From: a virus
Direction: 5' to 3' (one strand)
Virus record (IMG/VR): IMGVR_UViG_3300046010_013864
Coordinates: 1 to 26,928 of that record
Length of the DNA: 26,928 nt
Shown in pieces: positions 1-6,320 of this stretch. Position 1 is the stretch's first letter; the number at the start of each line of letters is the position of its first letter. Below the pieces are notes generated by a model. That model did no database searches. It was given only the letters and a program-made list of their open reading frames with translations, and was not told where the DNA came from. The translations under genes were made by a program, and so were the position numbers.

Positions 1-2
1 TA

Positions 3-470
3 GTATCATATAAAGGACATACCCTCTCCTTTTGGCCCTCTGGTAAAGTAGAAATACCATATTCTGTTGCTAATTCATGTAGAGAATATACTGTAAAGGG
101 GGCTATTAAAAAGATAGATGAATTTGAGGAAGAAAAGGAAAGAAAAAATCTTGACATCCAAAGAAAAACTGCAGCTTTACAGTCTGCTACAGAATTCCTT
201 AAAAAATCAATAGAGGAAAGTAATATTAAAGCTACAATAGAAAGTAAAAAAAGTGGACATTATATAAGTTCTAATAGAAGAGAATGGATTGAATATGATG
301 TATTGGAGATTAAATTTGAAAATGGAAACTTTATCAAATATAGAGTAGGATATCAATGGAATAAAGAATTATCCTCAATCACTTATACTTTAAGTTTGAT
401 TGAATTTAAAGATAATCGATTAGATGATGTTAAAAAAGATCCTCAAAAATTATTAAATCATTTGAAATAG
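3..470 (+). CDS. Unrecognised protein, 3' part of a gene cut by the window edge
   Basis: The reading frame is open from the first bases of the window to TAG at 468-470, giving 155 residues with no start in view, so the N terminus is missing. The visible part has a charged, probably helical stretch (about residues 31-80, rich in E and K) followed by a beta-prone stretch (about 85-140) with many aromatic residues. I do not recognise the family. It is followed directly by an intrinsic terminator and the first expression cassette, so it ends a transcription unit. Confidence 0.75.
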   Translation, partial: VSYKGHTLSFWPSGKVEIPYSVANSCREYTVKGAIKKIDEFEEEKERKNLDIQRKTAALQSATEFLKKSIEESNIKATIESKKSGHYISSNRREWIEYDVLEIKFENGNFIKYRVGYQWNKELSSITYTLSLIEFKDNRLDDVKKDPQKLLNHLK

Positions 471-505
471 GGAACAGGGAGCGCAAGCTCCCTTTCGTAT
501 ATTCA
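470..505 (+). promoter_or_regulatory. Cassette promoter, copy 1
   Basis: GGGA at 470-473 and CGTATATTCA at 496-505, 26 bases apart start to start. This is the recurrent bipartite element of the window: RGGW, 22 bases, then YGTATATTYA. If TATATT is the -10-like box, transcription would start near 510 and RGGW would lie near -40; that mapping is inference. The core is 33 bases before ATG 529. Confidence 0.75.
477..495 (+). terminator. Intrinsic terminator inside a promoter spacer
   Basis: GGGAGC (477-482) pairs with GCTCCC (487-492) around a GCAA tetraloop, followed by TTT. The T run is the start of the next cassette core TTTCGTATATT, so terminator and promoter share bases. Confidence 0.8.
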
Positions 506-528
506 ATCATATTAAAAAATTAAAGGTT

Positions 529-747
529 ATGGAAAATATAAAGATAAAAAACGCTCTAAAACGAATTGAAAAAGATAGAAGCCCTATCCTAACTTACCAA
601 TTAGGGTCTTTAACAGGAAGAGAAATGGTGGAATTGGTTCGAATGTTAGCTCCATCAACGAATGCAGATTTTGAGGATGTATTTGGTCATCCAATTTCTA
701 TTCATGAATTAGATACTATGTTGGAAGGATTTGCTATTAATAATTAA
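529..747 (+). CDS. Small unknown protein, 72 aa
   Basis: Not recognised. The protein begins with a basic, probably helical stretch (K/R-rich, residues 4-17) and continues as a mixed alpha/beta sequence with no cysteine, no membrane segment and no known motif. The start at 529 is supported by the standard leader AAAGGTTATG and by a cassette core 33 bases upstream. It is the first complete gene of the array and appears to be transcribed alone, because the next cassette begins one base after its stop. A role in early host takeover is plausible from context only. Confidence 0.8.
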   Translation: MENIKIKNALKRIEKDRSPILTYQLGSLTGREMVELVRMLAPSTNADFEDVFGHPISIHELDTMLEGFAINN

Positions 748-783
748 AGGAATATAATTTTTAAATTATAGTTCGTATATTTA
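748..783 (+). promoter_or_regulatory. Cassette promoter, copy 2
   Basis: AGGA at 748-751 immediately after the upstream stop; CGTATATTTA at 774-783; ATG 33 bases after the core start. Confidence 0.75.
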
Positions 784-806
784 ATGTATAAGAAAAAATA
801 AAGGCT

Positions 807-1130
807 ATGACAAACGCAGAATTAACTTGGGATATTAGAGAGTATGTAGAGGTTGATAGAAAACCATTTGATACAGATGATATTTCTTCTAAAACACAAC
901 TATCAGACATTCCACAAGATGTTCAAGAAATCTTAAAACAACTTCCATTACTAGAGATAGAAGAATACTTTGATTTTAATAATCAAGGATTCTTTGCGGA
1001 TGTATTGGATGGAGACCAACAGATTTATCTATTGAAAGATGAAAATAGAATATTCTTTGTAGATACACAAGGATACAGATATGCTCGTTATGTGGGAGAG
1101 ATTGAGGGGGGAATTGAATTATTAAAATAA
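807..1130 (+). CDS. Unknown acidic protein, 107 aa
   Basis: No family assigned. The N-terminal half is polar; the C-terminal half is rich in aromatic residues and ends in a strand-like segment with the pattern FFVDTQGYRYARYVG (about residues 84-98), a type of sequence I have seen in other unannotated phage proteins. No catalytic motif or membrane segment is visible. The start is fixed by a cassette and the leader AAAGGCTATG, a one-base variant of the usual GGTTATG. Its last codons overlap the GGGA box of the next promoter. Confidence 0.82.
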   Translation: MTNAELTWDIREYVEVDRKPFDTDDISSKTQLSDIPQDVQEILKQLPLLEIEEYFDFNNQGFFADVLDGDQQIYLLKDENRIFFVDTQGYRYARYVGEIEGGIELLK

Positions 1131-1144
1131 CATTCGTATATTTA
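1109..1144 (+). promoter_or_regulatory. Cassette promoter, copy 3
   Basis: GGGA at 1109-1112 lies inside the preceding gene; CGTATATTTA at 1135-1144; ATG 1167 is 32 bases from the core start. Confidence 0.75.
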
Positions 1145-1166
1145 ATCATATTAAAAAATAAGGGTT

Positions 1167-1403
1167 ATGGTAAAATTAGAGCAGATTAAACAATTAGTTA
1201 TTGATAGTGAAACGCCATGGCTCATAGATATCCATGGAGAGGAAGATGCAAAACCATATATTGATGGAATGATGGGGGAAATATCAGAATGTGAAGATAT
1301 TAATGATATTGTAGAGTTCTATGAAATGGCGGGATATAGTCAAGTAGAAGGTTATAGAATCATAATTGATATTATGAGAAGAGAATGTAAAATAGAGGAA
1401 TAG
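1167..1403 (+). CDS. Unknown acidic protein, 78 aa
   Basis: Unrecognised. The sequence is acidic and mainly helical by eye, with a short cluster of aromatics near residue 50-60 and a C terminus ending in Glu-Glu. Leader AAGGGTTATG and a cassette core 32 bases upstream define the start. The terminal Glu-Glu-stop codons (GAGGAATAG) contain the AGGA box of the next promoter, so the protein's end and the neighbour's promoter constrain each other. Confidence 0.82.
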   Translation: MVKLEQIKQLVIDSETPWLIDIHGEEDAKPYIDGMMGEISECEDINDIVEFYEMAGYSQVEGYRIIIDIMRRECKIEE

Positions 1404-1431
1404 TCTATAATAGAGAACATTCGTATATTCA
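1396..1431 (+). promoter_or_regulatory. Cassette promoter, copy 4
   Basis: AGGA at 1396-1399 is within the last codons of the upstream gene; CGTATATTCA at 1422-1431; ATG 1456 is 34 bases from the core. Confidence 0.75.
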
Positions 1432-1455
1432 GTTCAAATAAAAAAATAAAAGGTT

Positions 1456-1680
1456 ATGGCAAACATGAGTTATTGTAGATTCAGAAACACATTACAAGAT
1501 TTTGAAGATTGTTTTGATTTCTTAAGAAATGGAGGTGAAAAATTATCCTATGAGGAATTGAGAGCAGCAATTTCACTAATCCGAAGAGCGGAAGATATGG
1601 TTGAGATGTTTGAGGGGATGGATGATGAGGAATTGAAAAGCGAATTATCTAATATAGATGATGAGGAAGATGATTATTAA
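1456..1680 (+). CDS. Small conserved-type phage protein starting MANMSYCRFRNT, 74 aa
   Basis: The opening MANMSYCRFRNT followed by a helical, acidic remainder matches a widespread class of unannotated small phage proteins that begin MANMSYCRF-x-NT and carry an xLxDCxD segment (here at residues 13-20). The tail is strongly acidic. The biochemical function is not known to me. The start is supported by AAAGGTTATG and a cassette 34 bases upstream. The AGGA box of the next cassette lies within its acidic C-terminal codons. The family resemblance is from memory. Confidence 0.85.
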   Translation: MANMSYCRFRNTLQDFEDCFDFLRNGGEKLSYEELRAAISLIRRAEDMVEMFEGMDDEELKSELSNIDDEEDDY

Positions 1681-1699
1681 AAAATAATTCGTATATTTA
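1664..1699 (+). promoter_or_regulatory. Cassette promoter, copy 5
   Basis: AGGA at 1664-1667 inside the upstream gene; CGTATATTTA at 1690-1699; ATG 1720 is 30 bases from the core. The leader here ends AATAATATG rather than GTTATG. Confidence 0.72.
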
Positions 1700-1719
1700 G
1701 TTCAAATAAAATAAATAAT

Positions 1720-2457
1720 ATGAAAAACGTATTTTTAATACCAACAGAAAAACCAAGTAGGTTATTTATTATAGATGGTAAATTATACAACTACCATAAA
1801 CCACAACAAGGAGATGGAGTTAATGAAATAAACCAATACATCTACATCACTTCTGATGAAAAAATTAAAGAAGGGGTTGAACAATGGTATTTAGATAAAG
1901 TACTAAATGAACCTTATAATTCAGGAGGTGCTCAATATTCATCTAAACAAGATGTTATCATCCTAACAACAGACCAAGACTTAATCAAAGATGGTGTACA
2001 AGTTATTGATGATGAGTTCTTAGAGTGGTTTGTTAAGAATCCGAGCTGTGAGTGGGTTGAGGTTGAATCAATGATTAACATGATTCAATTTACACCAAGA
2101 GAATTTATTTACAAAATCATCATCCCACAAGAAGAACCTAAACAAGAAATAGTTATAAATGAAAAATGTTCTAAATGTGGTAGTAGTCAATATCAAATAG
2201 GAACACCATTTTGTACTGATGAATTTTGCAATACAAATATTGGAAAAGCTTCAGAAGATTATTGGCTTAAACAACCTTACAATGAAGATGCTTTTGCAGA
2301 AGGTGCTAAATGGATGGCTGAAAGAATGTATAGTGAGGAAGAAGTTTTAAAAATTCTTTATGATTGGACAATATACAAAATTGATTTAATGGTCAATGAA
2401 AAATTAGATTCTATTTTAGCTTACAATGAATGGTTTGAACAATTTAAAAAGAAATAA
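1720..2457 (+). CDS. Two-part protein with a C-terminal-half Cys4 zinc-ribbon-like motif, 245 aa
   Basis: This is the largest gene of the accessory array. Residues 1-115 form a beta-rich domain ending with the segment DEFLEWFVKNPSCEWVEVE, a pattern I recall from unannotated Bacteroidota phage proteins. Around residues 149-167 there are two cysteine pairs, CSKCG and CTDEFC, consistent with a small zinc-binding ribbon. The remainder is helical, with an AFAEGAKWMAERM segment near 200. No enzyme motif is seen. A role in binding nucleic acid or protein is inference from the Cys4 motif. The start follows a cassette at 30 bases. Confidence 0.85.
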   Translation: MKNVFLIPTEKPSRLFIIDGKLYNYHKPQQGDGVNEINQYIYITSDEKIKEGVEQWYLDKVLNEPYNSGGAQYSSKQDVIILTTDQDLIKDGVQVIDDEFLEWFVKNPSCEWVEVESMINMIQFTPREFIYKIIIPQEEPKQEIVINEKCSKCGSSQYQIGTPFCTDEFCNTNIGKASEDYWLKQPYNEDAFAEGAKWMAERMYSEEEVLKILYDWTIYKIDLMVNEKLDSILAYNEWFEQFKKK

Positions 2458-2462
2458 GATAA

Positions 2463-2498
2463 AGGAATAAACTCTATAAAATATAATTCGTATATTCA
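2463..2498 (+). promoter_or_regulatory. Cassette promoter, copy 6
   Basis: AGGA at 2463-2466, CGTATATTCA at 2489-2498, ATG 2520 at 31 bases. Confidence 0.75.
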
Positions 2499-2519
2499 GT
2501 TCAAATAAAAAAATAAAAT

Positions 2520-2822
2520 ATGAGTAAAGAAATTAAAGAATCTATTTTAAATTATTTAAAATTTGAAAGAGATGAACGTATCCCTGAATTAATAGAGGCA
2601 TATGATGGGGATGTAGAATATGTAATCAATGAGATATGGGGGCCTTTAGAAACAATCCTAGACGGGAAAACAGATGAGGAACTAATTGAGATTATAAATG
2701 ATAATTTAGATGAACCTGAATTTGAGGAAAAATTCAATAAATTTAAAAAACATATGGGAGAGGGATGGGATGAAGAGGAATTATACTGCAATTATGTTTG
2801 GGAGAATATTACTAATCCTTAA
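2520..2822 (+). CDS. Unknown acidic protein, 100 aa
   Basis: Not recognised. The sequence is highly charged, with Asp/Glu spread along its length and Trp/Tyr residues near the C terminus. It looks helical throughout, with no cysteine cluster and no membrane segment. An open frame on the opposite strand across most of the gene is a shadow of its regular codon pattern. The start is chosen because it is the only ATG at the expected distance from the cassette; the leader is AAATATG rather than GTTATG. Confidence 0.82.
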   Translation: MSKEIKESILNYLKFERDERIPELIEAYDGDVEYVINEIWGPLETILDGKTDEELIEIINDNLDEPEFEEKFNKFKKHMGEGWDEEELYCNYVWENITNP

Positions 2823-2828
2823 CCAAAG

Positions 2829-2864
2829 AGGAACATAAATTATAAAAAATATTTCGTATATTCA
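2829..2864 (+). promoter_or_regulatory. Cassette promoter, copy 7
   Basis: AGGA at 2829-2832, CGTATATTCA at 2855-2864, ATG 2887 at 32 bases. Confidence 0.75.
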
Positions 2865-2886
2865 GTCATATTAAAAAATAAAAGTT

Positions 2887-3192
2887 ATGAAAAAATTACA
2901 ATTAACACAATTGGGGGAAGTAGAATTAGATAGAATAAATGAACTAATCATACAAGATGTAGATTATCATGATTTATCTAAAGAAGAAAAACTAGTTGCA
3001 GATATTGGAATGTATGTAGATGAAGCATATGGGGAAAATCAATTCAATTCATTAGAGGAATTCATAGCGGAGGCAATGTCAGTTGAATTTGTTCCTGAAT
3101 ACATAACTGAAAAACGAATCAAAAGGAGAGTAAATAAGATAAAGAAAGCAATCAAAGAAAATATTTGTGAGATAGTAGAAATAGAGGAATAA
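2887..3192 (+). CDS. Unknown protein with acidic body and basic C-terminal helix, 101 aa
   Basis: Unrecognised. Residues 1-75 are acidic and mixed. Residues about 76-92 form a basic helix with a KRIKRRVNKIKKAIK run that could contact nucleic acid or the acidic body of the same protein. The last residues are again acidic, ending Glu-Glu with the codons GAGGAATAA, which supply the AGGA box of the next promoter. The start is set by AAAAGTTATG and a cassette at 32 bases. Confidence 0.83.
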   Translation: MKKLQLTQLGEVELDRINELIIQDVDYHDLSKEEKLVADIGMYVDEAYGENQFNSLEEFIAEAMSVEFVPEYITEKRIKRRVNKIKKAIKENICEIVEIEE

Positions 3193-3220
3193 ACTCTATA
3201 AGATAGAATTCGTATATTCA
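3185..3220 (+). promoter_or_regulatory. Cassette promoter, copy 8
   Basis: AGGA at 3185-3188 in the upstream coding end; CGTATATTCA at 3211-3220; ATG 3243 at 32 bases. Confidence 0.75.
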
Positions 3221-3242
3221 AATATAAATAAAAAAAGAAGTT

Positions 3243-3437
3243 ATGAAAGAAAATAGATTATCAAACAACAATTATGGAGTATTTTGCATTGCCGCTCAAT
3301 TAGAACAAAATAATAGAGAATTAGATGTTTTGTGGGACAAAGCACTTAAACTGTATGATGAATTTCGAAATAGTAAATTTAATAATCCCAAAGAATCGGA
3401 ATTAGAATGTATCAATGAATTTCTAAATAAAAAATAA
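3243..3437 (+). CDS. Unknown small protein, 64 aa
   Basis: Not recognised. A largely helical protein with two cysteines and a central heptad-like stretch (about residues 17-45), possibly self-associating. It has the leader AGAAGTTATG and a cassette 32 bases upstream. It heads a three-gene unit: the next start lies one base after its stop, and no new cassette occurs before the third gene, so the three are probably translated from one transcript. Confidence 0.78.
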   Translation: MKENRLSNNNYGVFCIAAQLEQNNRELDVLWDKALKLYDEFRNSKFNNPKESELECINEFLNKK

Positions 3438-3438
3438 A

Positions 3439-3555
3439 ATGGAGGAAATAAAAGAATATCTAAAAGAATTAACAGATGAAGGTATAATTCACCCTGATGT
3501 AAGGGATAATATTATTTTTTTAATAAAAACACATATCCTAAAAGAAAAGTTATGA
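3439..3555 (+). CDS. Unknown microprotein, 38 aa
   Basis: The frame from ATG 3439 reads MEEIKEYLKELTDEG and continues to TGA 3553-3555. It is acidic and probably a single helix followed by a hydrophobic stretch (DNIIFLIKTHIL, about residues 23-34). It starts one base after the upstream stop and overlaps the next start as ATGA, a typical translational-coupling arrangement. That tight fit on both sides, more than the sequence itself, supports it as a real gene. Confidence 0.6.
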   Translation: MEEIKEYLKELTDEGIIHPDVRDNIIFLIKTHILKEKL

Positions 3556-3779
3556 TAGAAAAAATTCATGGATATTACACAATATCAAATATAGGAGGGT
3601 ATGGAGTTATACTTTCAGATTGTGGTGAAGCAGCAAAACTAGTTATGAACAATGAAGATTGTGATGTTACAGATTGGTTAGATATTGAACATATATTTGA
3701 TGAAGATGAAAATGAATTTGTACCTGTTATTGACCCAACTGGTTACAATGTATCTTTAAATTTAGTAATGAGGGTATAG
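3552..3779 (+). CDS. Unknown acidic protein, 75 aa
   Basis: Unrecognised. The N terminus is a beta-like segment rich in Gly and Tyr (residues 5-20), followed by an acidic middle and a hydrophobic C-terminal strand. The start overlaps the previous stop (ATGA) and is preceded by AAAAGTTATG, so the usual leader is present although no cassette precedes it. The GGGT box of the next promoter lies in its last codons. Confidence 0.8.
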   Translation: MIEKIHGYYTISNIGGYGVILSDCGEAAKLVMNNEDCDVTDWLDIEHIFDEDENEFVPVIDPTGYNVSLNLVMRV

Positions 3780-3807
3780 AAAATTTAAAAGATATTTCGT
3801 ATATTTC
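3772..3807 (+). promoter_or_regulatory. Cassette promoter, copy 9
   Basis: GGGT at 3772-3775 inside the preceding gene; CGTATATTTC at 3798-3807 followed by AG; ATG 3829 at 31 bases. Confidence 0.72.
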
Positions 3808-3828
3808 AGTAAATAAAAAATAAAAGTT

Positions 3829-4029
3829 ATGAAAGTATTTAGAATTACAACAGAAGTAAAATCAACAAAAACTATTCAATATATTGTTGAAGCGAACTCA
3901 AAGGAAGAAGCAGAATTAAAAATAATTGAAGGAGAAGAACGTGGTGAAGGTGATGAAGTGGATGAGGTAATTGAATGGGGGACAGAAATACTTACCAAAA
4001 CCAAATTTATAGAAGATTTAGAGGACTAA
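3829..4029 (+). CDS. Small acidic alpha/beta protein, 66 aa
   Basis: The order of segments is strand, helix, strand: a valine/isoleucine-rich N-terminal strand, a QYIVEANSKEEAELKI segment (about residues 17-32) and an acidic tail. The strand-then-VEANSxEEA arrangement is common in small phage proteins of unknown function. No catalytic residue is evident. Leader AAAAGTTATG and a cassette at 31 bases set the start. The codons for its last residues overlap the AGGA box of the next cassette. Confidence 0.83.
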   Translation: MKVFRITTEVKSTKTIQYIVEANSKEEAELKIIEGEERGEGDEVDEVIEWGTEILTKTKFIEDLED

Positions 4030-4057
4030 GAAATATAAAATAAAATTCGTATATTCA
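4022..4057 (+). promoter_or_regulatory. Cassette promoter, copy 10
   Basis: AGGA at 4022-4025 in the upstream coding end; CGTATATTCA at 4048-4057; ATG 4082 at 34 bases. Confidence 0.75.
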
Positions 4058-4081
4058 AGTATAAATAAGAAAATAAAAGTT

Positions 4082-4372
4082 ATGAAAACAATTAACAAAG
4101 TAATTGAGATTGATAATAATAGAGGAGATATCCGTGAAATTATAGAATTCAATGGGAAAAAATTCAAACTCAAAGCCTCATTAAGAAATGGTTCAAGTGA
4201 ATTAGAGGCCCAAATTATGGATAGTGATGGAGTATTCCAATTTGTATTGGCAGGATTAGATGCAGGTTTTAAATACCAAGCAAGCTATGTTTCGGATAGA
4301 AATAGAAAAGAAGCAGATATGTTAACAGGAATTGATACAATGAAGGCCCTAATTAAAAAAGTATATTCTTAA
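4082..4372 (+). CDS. Unknown protein, 96 aa
   Basis: Not recognised. It looks like a mostly beta domain (residues 1-70, alternating charged and hydrophobic residues, with FKLKASLRNGSSELEAQIMD in the middle) ending in a short basic helix. It is less acidic than its neighbours. Start supported by AAAAGTTATG and a cassette 34 bases upstream. It appears to be a single-gene unit. Confidence 0.82.
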   Translation: MKTINKVIEIDNNRGDIREIIEFNGKKFKLKASLRNGSSELEAQIMDSDGVFQFVLAGLDAGFKYQASYVSDRNRKEADMLTGIDTMKALIKKVYS

Positions 4373-4377
4373 TTAGA

Positions 4378-4413
4378 GGGAATAAGAAATATAAAAGAAA
4401 GATCGTATATTCA
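4378..4413 (+). promoter_or_regulatory. Cassette promoter, copy 11
   Basis: GGGA at 4378-4381; core CGTATATTCA at 4404-4413 preceded by GA rather than TT; ATG 4434 at 30 bases. Confidence 0.72.
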
Positions 4414-4433
4414 GGATATAAAAATAAATAAAT

Positions 4434-4595
4434 ATGGAAAACGAAACAAACGCATTTGGTTTACCCGAGACAACCAAAGATGAAATTATCGATAAGATAG
4501 AGGCATTATCTAAAAAAATAAGAATGGATTTCTCAGACCCTAGAGGGGAATGTAGAAAGATTGTTGAATTGTGTGAAAAATTAAGAACAATATGA
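4434..4595 (+). CDS. Unknown small helical protein, 53 aa
   Basis: The frame starts MENETNAFGLPETTKDEI and ends at TGA 4593-4595. It is a soluble, mainly helical protein with two cysteines near the end and no recognised motif. A cassette 30 bases upstream supports the start. Its stop overlaps the ATG of the following membrane protein as ATGA, so the two are probably coupled and may act together. Confidence 0.72.
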   Translation: MENETNAFGLPETTKDEIIDKIEALSKKIRMDFSDPRGECRKIVELCEKLRTI

Positions 4596-4783
4596 TATTA
4601 GCAATTGCAATTATATTAGGAATCGCTATGATACTTAATATAAAAGAGACAGAAGGAAATTATAATGTGTTGATGGGGGCAGCCTTAGTAATAAGCGTTT
4701 GGGGGTTGAATTGGGTTGTAGGACTTGTAATACTATGTTTGTTAGTGGTTATTGGAGTTGGATGTGTTATAGTGAATAATTAA
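4592..4783 (+). CDS. Small integral membrane protein, 63 aa
   Basis: Two hydrophobic segments are visible, at about residues 2-16 and 26-60 (the second long enough to hold one or two spans), separated by a short charged loop KETEGN. It overlaps the previous stop by ATGA and has no cassette of its own. Small membrane proteins like this in phage early regions can act in superinfection exclusion or lysis control, but nothing here shows which, if either. It is the last gene before a 700-base gap. Confidence 0.72.
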   Translation: MILAIAIILGIAMILNIKETEGNYNVLMGAALVISVWGLNWVVGLVILCLLVVIGVGCVIVNN

Positions 4784-5012
4784 GTAATTTAACGTATATA
4801 AAACAAGAGAGAATATGAGACAATCATTGTTATTGAGAGTGAGAGGTATAGTTGAGTCCGCGTTTAATTTTATTAGAATGTTTATATAAAGGGTGGGAGC
4901 TCTTTACATAATAAATTAAGTAAAGGGTGGAAACTAAGAGTGGATAATGGGGAAACTATTACGAGGTAGATTAGGGTATATGAATTATGTGATTAGATGA
5001 ATGGTATGGGAA

Positions 5013-5030
5013 GGTTAGATGCATCTAACC
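5013..5030. repeat. 18-base perfect palindrome, possible terminator or protein-binding site
   Basis: GGTTAGATGCATCTAACC reads the same on both strands and is preceded by AA and followed by CTTTT. As RNA it could form a 7- or 8-bp hairpin with a short loop and a T tail; as DNA it could be a dimer-binding site. It lies at the point where the gap switches from G-rich to C-rich. Confidence 0.75.
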
Positions 5031-5270
5031 CTTTTATGCATCGCCCCTACCCCCTCTCACCTCTCCCAAAAATATATACCTTCCTCACGAGAAATGTACA
5101 AAAGAATGCATTTTTCCCCTCCCCCCACATATGTATAACCGTAAGTTCATTAACATTTTGTATTAAAAAACCACTCCCCACATCAATAGTAGCGGCAAGG
5201 TGCGATATTATCCAAGTGATTTCCCTCCACGTTTCGGTTTAGAATGCAAATAGTTACATGTTTTTACGCA

Positions 5271-5326
5271 ACTCGATTAAGCCCCCTAAGAGGGATGATA
5301 TCTGAATTCTATTACACAAATCGAGT
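5271..5326 (+). ncRNA. Possible structured RNA or operator
   Basis: ACTCGATT (5271-5278) and AATCGAGT (5319-5326) are exact inverted repeats of 8 bases. Between them lies a smaller hairpin, CCCT-AAG-AGGG (near 5283-5293). The nested arrangement suggests a folded RNA or an operator. TATAAATA follows at 5326-5333. No known RNA family is recognised. Confidence 0.3.
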
Positions 5327-5459
5327 ATAAATAAAGAGTATTGTAGGTATGACTTTAAGACCACAATGTAAGTAATAGGTAAATGTAATGGATTAAAAGA
5401 AACTTAAACTTGCAAATTGATGCAGGTTATCTTACTGCTTGGCTTAGTAAAATATTTTT

Positions 5460-5469
5460 CGTATATTTA
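5460..5469 (+). promoter_or_regulatory. Cassette promoter core, copy 12, without GG box
   Basis: CGTATATTTA at 5460-5469, preceded by TTTTT; the position 26 bases upstream reads ACTG, so the upstream element is missing. ATG 5489 is 29 bases away. It is the first copy after the gap. Confidence 0.65.
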
Positions 5470-5488
5470 ATGTATAAAAATAAAGGTT

Positions 5489-5731
5489 ATGAATTATCAA
5501 AAACTAATATCACTCAATCCTACCTCATATGGTAAGATAGTAAATAGTAAAAATCAAGAAATTGAATTTTATGAACATCCTTTAAGAGGAGATGAATACC
5601 CAGTAATAGCGGTATGTCATGTTTTAGAGAAAGCAGAAGCAACAGATTTCTTTGAGTTAGATGATATGACAGCATCCCATAAAGAATATGAACCTTGGTT
5701 TGATGAATCAGGGGAATTGAATTATGGTTAA
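5489..5731 (+). CDS. Unknown acidic protein, 80 aa
   Basis: The middle of the protein, YPVIAVCHVLEKAEATDFFELDDM (about residues 37-60, given here only as a landmark), followed by HKEYEPWF, resembles unannotated phage proteins I have seen; no function is known to me. It is acidic with one cysteine and no membrane segment. Start supported by AAAGGTTATG and a core at 29 bases. Its 3' end carries the GGGA box of the next promoter. Confidence 0.82.
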   Translation: MNYQKLISLNPTSYGKIVNSKNQEIEFYEHPLRGDEYPVIAVCHVLEKAEATDFFELDDMTASHKEYEPWFDESGELNYG

Positions 5732-5747
5732 ATAATTCGTATATTCA
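5712..5747 (+). promoter_or_regulatory. Cassette promoter, copy 13
   Basis: GGGA at 5712-5715 within the upstream gene; CGTATATTCA at 5738-5747. The first ATG downstream (5752) is only 14 bases from the core, the second (5773) is 35 bases away, as in other cassettes. Confidence 0.7.
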
Positions 5748-5751
5748 GATT

Positions 5752-5895
5752 ATGAAAAATGATTGGAAAAAAATGGGATTTGAGAGTGAGAAAGAATATA
5801 ATGATTTCTTAAAGGATAAAATGAATTCTTTACTCCATAAAATCAAAACCACACCCGAATTATTAAATGTTTTTAAACGATTAAATGATAGATAA
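5752..5895 (+). CDS. Unknown helical microprotein, 47 aa (or 40 aa from ATG 5773)
   Basis: The frame from ATG 5752 begins MKNDWKKMGFESEKEY; Met8 at 5773 is an alternative start giving 40 residues. The alternative fits the usual core-to-start distance (35 bases), whereas 5752 would fall near the predicted transcription start and give a leaderless message. The protein is basic overall, helical, and without recognised motifs. No further cassette precedes the next two genes, so the three probably form one unit. Confidence 0.65.
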   Translation: MKNDWKKMGFESEKEYNDFLKDKMNSLLHKIKTTPELLNVFKRLNDR

Positions 5896-5924
5896 TATAG
5901 AAAATAAACTAAAAACTAAACAAG

Positions 5925-6122
5925 ATGGTACATTCAAGCACGGTAAAAGCAGCGATAAAAAAAGTAGATGATACTTTAAAAGTAATATCTATAAAAAAAC
6001 ATAAATGGGGTTTGATAACTGTTAAGGTATCAAAAGAAATGGTTAAAAGCACTAAAATAGGTTTAATATTTGGTGAATGGAATGGTGAATTTTTAACTTT
6101 AGAAAAAATAGAATGGCTATGA
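5925..6122 (+). CDS. Unknown basic protein, 65 aa
   Basis: A lysine-rich protein with alternating hydrophobic and lysine residues (for example ISIKKHKWGLITVKVSKEM, about residues 21-39), suggesting a small beta domain. It is clearly basic, unlike most neighbours, so nucleic-acid contact is possible but unproven. No cassette and no GTTATG leader precede it; an overlapping 28-codon frame from 5885 competes for the same bases and is considered less likely. Its stop overlaps the next start as ATGA. Confidence 0.65.
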   Translation: MVHSSTVKAAIKKVDDTLKVISIKKHKWGLITVKVSKEMVKSTKIGLIFGEWNGEFLTLEKIEWL

Positions 6123-6286
6123 ATACAATAGTTATAACAATAGTTTATCTAATCTTAGTTTTATTTCCACAGATTTATGCGTGGTATGAATTGAATAAAA
6201 ATAAATTCTATCACGACCATTATTTTTTTATGATTATACCCATTATTGTTTCTGCTTTAATGTACTTATCAATTATTTTGAACTAA
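6119..6286 (+). CDS. Small two-span membrane protein, 55 aa
   Basis: The frame starts MNTIVITIVYLILVLFPQIY and has two hydrophobic segments, residues 3-20 and about 37-54, joined by a polar, His/Lys-containing loop. It overlaps the preceding stop as ATGA and is followed directly by a strong terminator, so it ends the transcription unit. This repeats the pattern at 4434-4783, a soluble small protein coupled to a small membrane protein. Function unknown. Confidence 0.68.
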   Translation: MNTIVITIVYLILVLFPQIYAWYELNKNKFYHDHYFFMIIPIIVSALMYLSIILN

Positions 6287-6296
6287 TCCAACAAAC

Positions 6297-6320
6297 GGGG
6301 AGCGTCAAAACTCCCCTTAT
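6297..6320 (+). terminator. Intrinsic terminator
   Basis: GGGGAG (6297-6302) pairs with CTCCCC (6311-6316) around an 8-base loop, followed by TTAT. It closes the 5752-6286 unit. Confidence 0.78.

Larger units (their letters stand above)
4784..5433 (+). other. Non-coding gap with G-rich then C-rich halves
   Basis: No convincing gene. The first part (about 4,890-5,012) is G-rich on this strand, with AAAGGGTGG at 4888 and about 4919; the second (5,030-5,180) is C-rich. An 18-base palindrome sits at the switch. A tiny frame at 4815-4889 (24 codons, MRQSLLLRVR...) lies downstream of AACGTATATA (4791-4800), a partial core that lacks the GG box; I do not call it. The base composition is unlike the flanking genes. 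Candidate roles are origin, packaging or regulatory site; none is shown. Confidence 0.6.

Noticed and set aside
2552-2791. Minus-strand open frame opposite the gene at 2520
   Set aside because: Serine- and isoleucine-rich translation that mirrors the + strand codon pattern; no leader or promoter on that strand.
3039-3221. Minus-strand open frame opposite the gene at 2887
   Set aside because: Shadow of the acidic + strand gene and its promoter; no independent start signal.
4791-4889. AACGTATATA followed by a 24-codon frame at 4815
   Set aside because: Resembles the cassette core but has no GG box at -26, ends ATATA rather than ATATT, and the leader lacks GTTATG. Too weak to call.
4997-5242. 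81-codon + strand frame in the first gap
   Set aside because: Pro/Cys/His-rich composition unlike any neighbour, runs through the 18-base palindrome and the C-rich tract, and has no cassette or GTTATG leader.
5885-5971. 28-codon frame overlapping the genes at 5752 and 5925
   Set aside because: Starts inside one gene and ends inside the other, with no leader or cassette; the 65-codon frame at 5925 explains the sequence better.
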